Source: Alopecurus myosuroides
Taxonomy: Eukaryota > Streptophyta > Magnoliopsida > Poales > Poaceae
Reading direction: 5' to 3'
NCBI GenBank assembly: GCA_028641055.1
Contig: CM054062.1
Location: 186,681,958-186,745,957 of the forward strand
Length of the DNA stretch: 64,000 nucleotides
The notes beneath the pieces are model-generated. The model was not told the origin of the DNA, did no database searches, and saw only the letters and a list, made by a program, of their open reading frames with translations. Position 1 is the first letter of the stretch, and every line of letters begins with the position of its first letter. This document shows, piece by piece, positions 22,714 to 33,013 of this stretch. The translations under genes were made by a program, and so were the position numbers.

Positions 22714-25700
22714 TTACATAGTGATGAATATAACACCCATTGAGTTCTGGTGTTGATCATGTTTTTCCTTTGAGAGAGTTTTAGTCAACGGATCTGCCAC
22801 ATTCAGATCCGTATGTACTTTGCAAATCTTCACATCCCCATCTGCGACATGCTCACGGATGGAGTGAAAACGGCACTTGATATGCTTGGAATTCTTGTGA
22901 GACCTTGGTTCCTTAGCATTGGCTATGGCACCATTGTTGTCACAATAGATAACCATTGGATCCAACGCACTCGGAACCACGCCTAGTTTGGATATGAACT
23001 CCTTCATCCAAACTGCTTCCTGTGTTGCCTCTGAGGCAGCAACATATTCCGCTTCTGTTGATGATCCCGCCACCACGGATTGCTTGGAACTCCTCTAGCT
23101 TACAGCTCCTCCATTCATAATAAATACGTACCCGGACTGAGACTTAGAGTCATCCGGATCAGTGTCGAAGCTAGCATCGACGTAACATCTTGCGACGAGC
23201 TCTTCTTCACCGCCATATACGAGAAACATATCCTTAGTTCTTCTCAAGTACTTTAGGATATTCTTGACCGCAGTCCAGTGTTCCAAACCTGGATTGGATT
23301 GGTACCTACTAGTCAAACTAATAGCATGTGCCACATCCGGTCTTGTACATAGCATAGCATACATGATAGAACCTATGGCTAAAGCATAGGGAGTCTTATT
23401 CATCTTTTTCTCTATCTTCTGATGTAGCTGGACACTGAGTCTTACTCAACGTCTTTCCTTGCAACATAGGTAGGAACCCTTTCCTACTATCTTCCATTTT
23501 GAACTTCTTCAAAATCTTGTCAAGGTATGTACTTTGCGAAAGTCCAATTAAGCGTCTTGATCTATCCCTGTAGATTTTTATGCCCAATATATAAGCTGCT
23601 TCACCGAGGTCTTTCATCGAAAAACTATTGTTCAAATAACCTTTTACGCTTTTTAAAAGTTCTATATCATTTCCAATCAACAATATGTCATCCACATATA
23701 GTACCAGAAATACTACAGAGCTCCCACTCACTTTCTTGTAAATACAAGCTTCTCCGTATGTTTGGACAAATCCAAAACCTTTGATCACCTTATCAAAACG
23801 GAGGTTCCAACTTCGGGATGCTTGCTTCAGTCCATAAATGGAACGTTGAAGCTTACACACCTTGTCAGCATCCTTAGGATCAACAAAACCTTTGGGTTGC
23901 ATCATATACAACTCTTCCTCAATGTCACCATTAAGGAACGCCGTTTTGACATCCATCTGCCATATTTCATAATCGAAAAATGCAGCAACTGCTAACATAA
24001 TCCTAACTGACTTAAGCATCGCTACTGGTGAGAAAGTCTCATCATAGTCAACTCCTTGAATTTGTCGGAAACCTTTTGCGACAAGTCGAGCTTTATAGAC
24101 GGTCACATTACCATCAGCGAAGTTTTCCTTTTAAAGATCCATTTGTTCTCAACGGCCTTGCGGTCATTGGGTAAATCCACCAAAGTCCAAACTTGGTTTT
24201 CGTACATGGATCCTATTTCGGATTTCATGGCTTCAAGCCATTTGTTGGAATCTGGGCTCATCATCGCTTCCTCATATGTCGCAGGGTCATCACCTCCATC
24301 TACCATGAAGTTTAATACGGGATCTCCGTATAGTTCAGGAGTTGTACGCTCCCTAGTTGACCTGCGAGGTGCGATAGTTTCCTCTATTGGAGTTTCATGA
24401 TCTTGATCATTATCTCTCTCTTCAACTGACGGGGTCAGCTCCGGAACAACTTCCGGCGCTTCGCTACTCGCCATTCCAAGAAGAGAAGGTTCAATAACCT
24501 TGTCGAGTTCTACCTTCCTACTATTCACACCCTTCGATAGAAACTCCTTCTCCAAAAAGGATCCATTCTTGGCAACGAAAATCTTGCCTTCAGATCTGTG
24601 ATAGAAGGTGTACCCTATTGTTTCTTTAGGGTATCCTATGAAGACGCATTTTTCCGCTTTGGGTTCGAGTTTATCAGGTTGAAGCTTCTTCACATAAACA
24701 TCGCATCCCCAAACTTTTAGAAATGACAGCTTAGGTTTGTTTCCAAACCATAATTCATACGGTGTCGTTTCAACGGATTTAGATGGTGCCCTATTTAAAG
24801 TGAATGCAGCGGTCTCTAGTGCATAACCCCAAAACGATAGTGGAAAATCTGTAAGAGACATCATAGATCGAACCATATCTAATAAAGTACGATTACGACG
24901 TTCGGAAACACCATTACGCCGTGGTGTTCCGGCAGGTGTGATTTTTGAAAATATTCCACGTTGTTTCATATGCATGCCAAACTCGTAACTTAGATATTCA
25001 CCTCCACGATCAGACCGTAGAAATTTAATCTTTCTGTTACGATGATTTTCAACTTCACACTGAAATTCTTTGAACTTTTCAAACGTTTCAAATTTGTGTT
25101 TCATTAAGTAAATATACCCATATCTACTCAAATCATCTGTGAAAGTGACAAAATAACGATATCCACCACGCGCCGATGCACTCATTGGTCCACATACATC
25201 AGTATGTATGATTTCCAACAAGTCTGTCGCCCGTTCCATAGATCCAGAAAATGGGGTTCTAGTCATCTTGCCCATAAGGCATGGTTCACATGTTTCAAAT
25301 GATTCATAATCAAGTGATTCTAAGAGTCCATCAGAATGGAGCTTCTTCATGCGTTTAACACCAATATGACCTAAGCGGCAATGCCACAAATAAGTAGCAA
25401 TATCATCATTTAACTTAATTCTTTTGGCATTCACATTATGAATATGTGTATCAACATTATCAAGATTCAAAAGAAATAAACCATTCTTCTCAGGTGCATG
25501 ACCATAAAAGATATTATTCATATAAATCGAACAACCATTGTTCTTGGACTTAAAGGAATAACCGTCCCGCATTAAGCAAGATCCAGAAACGATATTCATG
25601 CTTAATGCGGGCACCAAATAACATTTATTGAGGTTTATAACTAATCCCGATGGTAGACGTAGAGGTAGCGTCCCGACGGCGATCACGTCAACTCTTGATC

Positions 25701-26688
25701 CATTGCCGACGCGCATCGTCACCTCATCCTTTGCTAGTGGTCGCTTATTCTGCATCTCCTGTTTCGAGTTACATATGTGAGCAACCGAACCAGTATCAAA
25801 TACCCAGGTGCTACTGCGAGTACTAGTAAGGTACACATCAATAACAAGTATATCATATATACCTTTGTTCACTTTGCTGGCCTTCTTATCTGCCAGATAC
25901 TTGGGGCAATTGCGCTTCCAGTGTCCAGTACCCTTGCAATAGAAACACTCAGTCTCAGGCTTAGGGCCATGCCTGGTTTTCTTCTCAGCAGTAGCAACAG
26001 ATTTGCCACCCTTCTTGAAGTTTACCCTTGGCTTGCCTTTCTTGAAACTAGTGGTCTTATTGATCATCAACACTTGATGTTCTTTCTTGATCTCCACTTC
26101 AGTAGTTTTAAGCATCGAGAGAAGCTCGGGAAGAGACTTCTTCATGCTCTGCATATTATAGTTCATCACGAAGTTCTTGTAACTAGGTGGCAGAGATTGG
26201 AGAACACGATGTATCCCTAGCTCAATGGGAATCGATATTCCCAAGGCTATGAGCTTATCAGCGTACGCAGACATTTTGAGTACATGCTCACTAACGGAGC
26301 TGTTCTCTTCCATCATGTAGCTAAAGAACTTTTCTGAAGCGTCATAACTCTCAACTGCGGCATGGGTATCGAAAATCATTTTCAATTCTCCCATTGTGGC
26401 ATAAGCAGTGTTGTTCTCGAAACTTTTTCGCAGCTCTGGCTCTAATCCATAGAGGATGCCGCAGTGAACTATACTGTGGTCTTCTTGTTGAGTCAGATAA
26501 ACATTTTTATCCTCGTCAGAAGCATCATCAGCGGGTTGGTCACCTAGAGGTGCATCAAGCACATAGAGCTTCTTGCAAGCGGTGAGGAGAATCCTCAGGT
26601 TAAGTGCCCAGTTGGTAAAGTTGCTTCCATTGTTCGCTAATTTCTCTTTCTCCATGAACATATTGAAATTGAAGGTAGGTGGTGCCAT
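22714..26688 (-). pseudogene. Gag-pol polyprotein of element C, frameshifted
   Basis: It starts at 26,688 with MAPPTFNFNMFMEKEKLA, the first long frame after the PBS. Order: gag core, zinc knuckle CFYCKGTGHWKRNC, protease WVFDTGSVAHICNS (DTG form), integrase HHCC (HCRLGHIGVKRMKK, CEPCLMGK) and DDE core (IIHTDVCGPM, LRSDRGGEY, RRNGVSERRNR), then RT. A one-base frameshift at about 24,106 splits RT just after KWIFKRKT. RT continues at 24,106-23,396 with QMDVKTAFLNG and YVDDILLIGND. A second frameshift at about 23,400 is followed by RNase H (23,403-22,714), with a TAG at 23,097-23,095 in place of the usual W of VSWRSSKQ. Few lesions agree with its low LTR divergence. Confidence 0.92.
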
Positions 26689-26692
26689 GATC

Positions 26693-27845
26693 TACAACAT
26701 ATTTGCACAGACTATTTAGACTATGTTTATGATAAATTAAGTTCAAGTTAATTCTAAAATTATCCCATGAACTCCCACTCAAAAACAACATCCCTCTTAG
26801 TTGTCTTTAGTGATTACACGAACCAAATTCACTACACCGAAACCGATCATCACGTGAGACGGTGCAGTTGCAAAGGCGAACATCAACATGTTCATCATAT
26901 CATTCATATGACTCATGCTTTACCTTTCGGTTACGTGTTCGGAGGCCATGTCTGTACATGCTAGGATCGCCAAGTAGAACCGTTGTATTGCATGTGTTTC
27001 AAGGCCATGTCTGTACATGCTAGGCTTGAAAACACCCGTTGTATGCGAACGTTGAGTCTATCACACCCGATCATCACGTGGTGTCTCTAAACGACGAACT
27101 TTCTTAACGGTGCATACTTAAGGAAGAACACATTATTATCTTGATATTAAGTGAGAGGGATCATCTTATAATGCTACCGTCGCGATCTAAGCAAAATAAG
27201 ATGCATAAAATGATAAACATCACATGCATGGATAATGTGATATGATATGGTCCTTCTTGCACTTGATCTCCATCTTGTGCATCATGGTATGATCTCCATC
27301 ATTCCACCGGCGTGGCACCAAGGTCCGTGGCACCTCCATCTTGATTGTCCATTACAACATATCACATGGATATGACATACAGCACGCATGCCATAAAATA
27401 AGACAACCATATGGCTCCAGCCGGTATGTCAATAATTTACAAAAGATATCATCTCATACATAACGTTTGTAACATTGACCATATCACATCACATGCCCTG
27501 CAAAAACAAGTTAGACGCCTCTAATTTTTTTTCCATGTTTTACGTGGCTTTGGGTTTACGAGGATAGAACCGTTCATACCTACGTACAAGAACCACAACG
27601 TTGATAAAACATATTTTTAACAACCCTTTGTATATTAGATCTTAACTATAGTAGGAGAAACGGACACCCCCTTAGTCACATGTGAGACAATTCTCGCGTA
27701 CATAGTACACGTAAACTTAGTCCGGGGCAGCTTCATCCTACTATGCCACTAAGATCATAAAATACTCAAAGAGACAAAAACATGATCATCAACGCCCACA
27801 TACTCCTATGTGTTCTACCCGTACAATTCATCTACGCATAGATCC
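26693..27845 (-). other. Untranslated leader of element C
   Basis: About 1.15 kb lies between PBS and gag start with no ORF of note. It contains a 20-bp direct repeat CCATGTCTGTACATGCTAGG at about 26,946-26,965 and 27,005-27,024, each with a TGTACA palindrome, in the place where packaging and dimerisation signals are expected. Confidence 0.5.
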
Positions 27846-27858
27846 GGCTCTGATACCA
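27846..27858 (-). promoter_or_regulatory. Primer binding site of element C
   Basis: The minus strand reads TGGTATCAGAGCC one base after the 5' LTR end, matching the initiator methionine tRNA 3' end. Confidence 0.9.
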
Positions 27859-27859
27859 C

Positions 27860-29516
27860 TGAAGGGGAACGTAGCATAGAAAACAAAAATTTTCCTACAC
27901 GCGATAAACCCGAATGGCCAAGATCTAATCTATGAGATGAAAGGCAACGGGGAGAAAGAGAGTATTGAGATAACATACCCTCTAAGACTCAAAGTGGTAC
28001 GAGAAAAGATCTCGTGGTTGGCATAGTCGTTCTCACGCCGATCCCGAGCGAGAAGAAGAGCACCGCAATCCGGCGGTGCCTCCGTAATCGGTCACACGTT
28101 CAGCTCGATGAAGACTTCCGTTCCCTCGTTCCAGCGGGTTGCGGAAGTAGAGGATCCCTCCGGAATTCCAGCAGCACGACGGCGTGGTGGTGGTGAAGAA
28201 TCCCACGGTCAGGGCTTCGCCAAGCCGGAGACCATGGAATGGAGCAGCGGGTGGAAGGGAAAATGTGTGGGCAAGTGTGTGAAGAAGAGAGAGCCCTCAC
28301 CCTCCTTTTATAGGGGAGGGGGAGGCAGCCCAAGGGGGGGTGCGGCCAGCCATGGGTGCCCCCACCCCTTCCTCTCTTCATGTGAGTGGAAGCTCCACTC
28401 AAACCCACTCAAAAATCCCTTAATTTCCCACTTGGAAAATCCAAAGGTTTTTCTTTAATAAATAAATAAAACATTTTTATTTCTTTATTTATATTTGTTA
28501 ATTCCATTAACAAACATTTGCATGCAGCACCTCGAACCATTTGTTAATTCTATTAACAACCGTTCGACGAAAAACCCCTTGAACTATTTCAATTTTCCCC
28601 GAAACAATTTCGGAGCTGCCCAAAATATTCTTCGGTATTCCGTATCCTCTCTAAACGCTTCATCGAACCTTAAGTGTGTCTCCCTACGGTTCGTGAATAT
28701 TATAGACATGATCGAGACTCCTCTCCGATCAATAATCAACAGCGGGGTCTGGAAAACCGTGATGACTCCTATATATTCAACGATGACTCTCGTGATCGTG
28801 TGAACCTTTCAACGTCGTAACGATTTCCCTTTGTCTCATGATATATTACTTGTCCGAGATCCGATCATCGGTATCCATTATACCTTGTTCGATCTCGTTA
28901 TCCGACAAGTACTCTTTTCTCATTCCCGTGATATAACATCCTTATGATCATATCACTTGCTTGCAAGCGGTGTCGATGTGATATCACCGAGAGGGCCCTG
29001 AGTATATCTATCCGTCATATTGGATGGACAAATCCCATTCTCGATCCATGAGCTTCAACCAACACTTTCCGAATATCCAATACCACCTTTATAGTCACCC
29101 TTTTACGGTGTGACGTTTGATGTCCTCAAAGTATTCTTTCGGTATTAGTGATTAACATGATCTCATGGTCTAAGGAATAATGTTACTTCGAATGTAAGAT
29201 ATAACAACAAAACTAAATGACTTGATCGTATTGTTATACTTAGTTAGGGTTTAAGTTCATCATGTCATTCTCCTAATGACATGACCCCGTTATTAACAAC
29301 ATCCAATGTTCATGATCAGGAAACCTTGATCATCTGTTTAATCAACGAGCTAGTTAAAAGAGAGGCTTCACTAGGAACGTCGGTTTGTTTATTAATCACA
29401 CATGTATCAACGTTTCCGGTTAATACAATTCTAGCATGAGAAATAAACATCTATCATAAACAAGGAATAATATATAATAAACACTTTATTATTGCCTCTC
29501 GGGCATATTCCCTTCA
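27860..29516 (-). repeat. 5' LTR of element C
   Basis: This 1,657-bp copy is nearly identical to 21,023-22,680. On the minus strand transcription would begin inside it and run leftward. Confidence 0.93.
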
Positions 29517-29521
29517 ATGTC

Positions 29522-30468
29522 ACCTTCATCAAGTAGTTCTATTCCACTCTGGTCTTTGATGAGTCTGAGGATATTGGGATGTCCTGGATGTCTGGCCCTC
29601 ACTTGCTCACTGCCAACTTCCATGACTTTGCTGCCGAGCTCAGCTATCCGTTTGCTGGTCTTCACACTCCTCAGGGCCATCGCATGCACGTTCATGGGGT
29701 GGAGTATGAGAAGAACAAGTTGTCTGAGCTGTATGGGTCTACTGGTGTTATTGGTTCTGCAAAAGGTCTCTGCCCCATCTATGACATCCTGCTGCGTATG
29801 TTCAGAGAGACTATTGCCCCGAGCGCGGGCAATAATGATGCTATTCGTGGTGGCCTGGTTAACCTCATGTACCACTCCTTCCCGACCTTCAGTGAGGGTG
29901 ACATGACTGATGCTGAGCACCACAAGATTGATGTGATGGACTTCATCTTCAACGAGATCCACTTTGCTCTCTTCAACTGCAAAGTGCCTCCTTATCCTCC
30001 TTACATAATGAAGCTCATCAAGTCTTGCTACCCTGCTGACCTCCGTGAGGACCTTGACTTAGACTGTATATCATGCTGTAGAAGAAGGCCGCCCACACTC
30101 AGCAGGCTGCTCATGATGTTGGCGCCACGGGTCAGGGTCACCGTGATCCTCGCATGCGACCACCTCCTCCCGGCACCAAGAAGCGCTCGTTGCTTGCTCC
30201 TGCCATTGAGAAGGTGATGTGCATGAATGTGTGCATCCACAAGGATAACTACAACGCCTATGTTGAGCGCCGCCACATCCTAGAGAACCAGCGCACCATC
30301 ATGACTGCTCTCAACATTCCAGATGTGCCAGCTCTTCCTCCTCCCAAGATTCCATACAATAACTGGAACAACCGCGACGTTGACTGGGATCTCGGAGTGG
30401 ATGATGATGAGGACATTGCGACGGCTAGCGAGGAGGAGGAAGAAGCAGATGATGACACCCAGGCCTAG
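29522..30468 (+). pseudogene. Accessory gene of element B, 3' part after insertion C
   Basis: This continues the gene interrupted at 21,022. An in-frame stop occurs soon after the junction. The domain shared with A follows (GLCPIYDILLRMFRE, AGNNDA, YPPYIMKLIKSC). A frameshift at about 30,050-30,060 moves the frame to the one used from about 30,062 to 30,468, which has a TAG at 30,079-30,081. That part carries CMNVCIHKDNYNAY, a proline-rich stretch and an acidic tail (EEEEEADDD). Stop TAG is at 30,466-30,468. The alignment with A extends along the whole middle and C-terminal region, so both elements inherited the gene; neither copy is intact. Confidence 0.65.
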
Positions 30469-30522
30469 AGTTTGCTCCATGGGACGTAGTGCTCTCTTTT
30501 CTCTTTTTGGTATCCTGATGCC

Positions 30523-30535
30523 AAAGGGGGAGAAG
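30523..30535 (+). promoter_or_regulatory. Extra polypurine-like tract after B accessory gene
   Basis: AAAGGGGGAGAAG lies 55 bp after the accessory stop, as in A at 3,766-3,777. Confidence 0.5.
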
Positions 30536-30733
30536 ATCTAGATGATTGCGGGGATTTGCTAGGGTGGGGTTTCGTGCGCGTCTTTTTGAAATTCGTTATT
30601 CGTGGATTTGCTTGTGTGAACTATTATTATTAGGAGGCATGTCTCCTATTTATGCTATCTGTGGTGTTTTACTTTCCATCACATGCATTGTTAGTTTATT
30701 CCCTCGCAAATACCAGTGTTGTCATCACTCACC

Positions 30734-30746
30734 AAAAAGGGGGAGA
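30734..30746 (+). promoter_or_regulatory. Polypurine tract next to 3' LTR of B
   Basis: AAAAAGGGGGAGA directly precedes the LTR start TGAAAGCTC at 30,748. Confidence 0.85.
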
Positions 30747-30747
30747 T

Positions 30748-32146
30748 TGAAAGCTCATGATCCCTCTAATGATTTTGGTGATGATAACAACACGGGTATC
30801 TACTATCTAACAATGTTGTTTAAGTCTGTGCAGCTGATCACTCAGATGATTATTGATATATTCTCATAAAAAGTTCAAAGGGGAGGTATGTATTCTGGAT
30901 TCACTGCCACCGGATTTTTCGGTGATTACACCGGAAATTCTGGTGCTTATGGGGCGGAATATCCGGCCCAAGCACCGGAATATTCCGGCCTTTCTGGCAA
31001 CATCGAAATGACTAAGTTATTCTCCCACTGCCTGCGCACAGAAGCTAGGGCGGAAATTTGCCCCGGAAATTTCCGGCGCAAATATCCGGCCCTCTGGTAC
31101 TTAGCAGAAATTGGAGTTTTTCTCAGATGCCCGCGCACAGAGATGGGGGCGGATTATTGTCCGGAAAATTCCGGGCCCGGAATATTCAAATATCCGCCCC
31201 CGGATTATTCAAATATCCGGCCCTGGTCCTTAGCGATTTTCAGCGCGGTGCTGGTGCCCGCGCGCAGAGATGGGGGCAAAATGTTGGGCGGAAATTTCCG
31301 TCCCCGGAAGTTTCAAAAATCCGCCCCCCGGACTATTCAAAATTCCGGCCAGGATAGATCGGAAATTTCCGGTGCTAACATCGGAATATTCCGGCCCTGG
31401 CACACTGCAACGGTCAGAATTTGGAGGAGCCTATAAATAGCTGTCTTCTTCCTCTAGATAGGTAGTTCGTCCATTCCTCTGTCTCCTCCATTGTTGTAGA
31501 GCTCAAAACGCCCCGATCTCCCTTCTCCTCCAACCAAACTCGATGCCCTTCAAGGATCTCATGGAGGAGGACTAGATCTACCTTTCTACCAAGCCAAAAA
31601 TTGTATTCCCACACCATACCTCTTGGGATCTTGTAATCTCTTGGTTGCTTTGTCATCCAAGGGAAACCCTAGTGCTTGTAGCTTCCACCTTGTAGCAAGA
31701 AGCTTCGGATTGTTGAGAGCCTCCATCTCACTTGTGGAGTAGCCTCAACCACTCGTAAAGGTTTGGTCAACGCCTTCAAGTCGACCTCATAGTGGAAACG
31801 AGAATCTCCCTCACCGGAGAAGCTCAAGGAGAACAAGGTGTGCACATCCGTGCTATTGAGGAGCGCCTAGGTGGCTCCCCACTTCTCCAACGTAGACGTA
31901 CTTCTTTAAAGAAGGAACTACGGGAAACATATCCTTGTCTCCGTGTTTTTCACTTGTGGTTATCTTGTGCCTTGCATTTACTTCCGTTTCTACTCGTTAT
32001 TTGTCACATAGGGTGTCTACTTAGTTGCACATCTAGATAACCAAGTTATTATCTTTCCAAATCCCCCACTAAAATTGAAAAGGAATTAAAATTTGTAGGT
32101 CACCTATTCACCCCCCCCCCTTCTAGTTGACCTTTGTGTACTTTCA
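30748..32146 (+). repeat. 3' LTR of element B
   Basis: This 1,399-bp copy of 11,733-13,124 has about 38 differences by eye, many of them C/T or G/A within the CCGGAA units. A C-run near the 3' end (32,111-32,120) is longer here. Confidence 0.92.
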
Positions 32147-32151
32147 ATGAG

Positions 32152-32958
32152 GTCAATCATGTACTTCCTTTTGATCCAAGAATCATCAATGTACTTGGAA
32201 CCAACATTCGTGAATGCGGTGGCAAGTGTCTTGAGCCTTCGGTACATGTCCTCGTGGCTCTCTCCATCATGCATATAGAACCCTTCGGCCTCATTGGTCA
32301 AGGCATCATACCTATTCCCTTGCATTCTCTCATTGCCCACAAACTTGACGACAAGAGCGTCCTATGTTTCCTTGGCGGTGGAATATTGTTGAAGATGCGG
32401 CATGTGGTTAGGACCAACGGCTTGTTGAAGAATTGACAAGGCGGTGTAGTTGAGTTGACAATCTACGGCTACTCTTCTTGTTAGGTTCTTGGGGTCATCA
32501 GGCTTGTATCCATCATGAGTGACCCTCCAAAGCTCTATACAAGAAGAGTTCAAGTGAGTCTCCATGTAATATTGCCATTCACGGAAAGAATATGCATCAA
32601 TTTTAGGTGGATCTCCCCTAGGGATTATATGAGGATGTCGGACGGGAGGATCGGGAGAATAACTTCCCGGGACGGAGTGAAATTCTCCCTCTCCTTCCGT
32701 ACCCTTCTTCGTGGAGTTTTCGGTGGAAGCATTTTTAGATGGATCACCATCTACCTCTTTCTTGGCGACCTCCAGAGATTTTTCCGGAGGAGATGAGCCG
32801 GTGACCTCCGGTCCTTTGGCTTTCAAGAGTTCCATCAAGACTTGACGCAACTCATCGATTTTGGTGTCTATGGATGAGGTCAATGAATTTTTCAACTCAT
32901 TGAGATCATTCATGGACATCGGCGCCGCGGAACCTTCGGTATCTGATTCATCACCCAT
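32152..32958 (-). pseudogene. Gag N-terminal part of element A
   Basis: The frame starts at 32,958 (MGDESDTEGSAAPMSMNDL), 42 bp after the PBS. It runs through a short helical start, a Lys/Glu/Ser linker and the copia gag core (FREWQYYMETHLNSS). TAG at 32,364-32,362 stands where B has W (STAKET-stop-DAL against TAKEAWDKL). The core continues with WIKRKYMIDL and stops at B's TSD (32,147-32,151). The remainder of gag is at 11,727-9,949. Confidence 0.85.
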
Positions 32959-32999
32959 ACTTAAACTCTTAGGCGGTTAAGCCCGATAGAAGAGCTGAG

Positions 33000-33011
33000 G
33001 CTCTGATACCA
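33000..33011 (-). promoter_or_regulatory. Primer binding site of element A
   Basis: The minus strand reads TGGTATCAGAGC two bases after the LTR end, the usual initiator methionine tRNA site. The following CTCAGCTCTTCTATCGGGCTTAACCGCC-type leader is shared with B. Confidence 0.9.
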
Positions 33012-33013
33012 AT

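Larger units (their letters stand above)
21023..29516 (-). mobile_element. Copia element C, youngest, nested in B
   Basis: This minus-strand Ty1/copia element of 8,494 bp has LTRs 21,023-22,680 and 27,860-29,516 that differ by about 12 substitutions and one or two indels by eye (about 0.8%). The minus-strand LTR start, TGAAGGGAATATGCCCGAGAGGCAATAATAAA, is close to the BARE/WIS/Angela type (which begins TGTTGGAA and then has a similar GCCCTAGAGGCAATAATAAA). The single gag-pol frame is broken by two frameshifts and one stop. Confidence 0.93.
11733..32146 (+). mobile_element. Copia element B (sirevirus-like), nested in A
   Basis: This is a plus-strand copia element bounded by LTRs 11,733-13,124 and 30,748-32,146, with a perfect 5-bp TSD. 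Minus element C it is about 11.9 kb, the same size as A, and it has the same gene order. Gag, pol and accessory gene are present but each has at least one stop. By-eye LTR divergence of about 2.7% suggests an insertion near 1 million years ago if the usual grass LTR rate of 1.3e-8 per site per year applies. Confidence 0.93.

Noticed and set aside
20117..30468. Accessory gene as an envelope gene
   Set aside because: No signal peptide, membrane segment or cleavage site is visible in either copy, so I left the role open.
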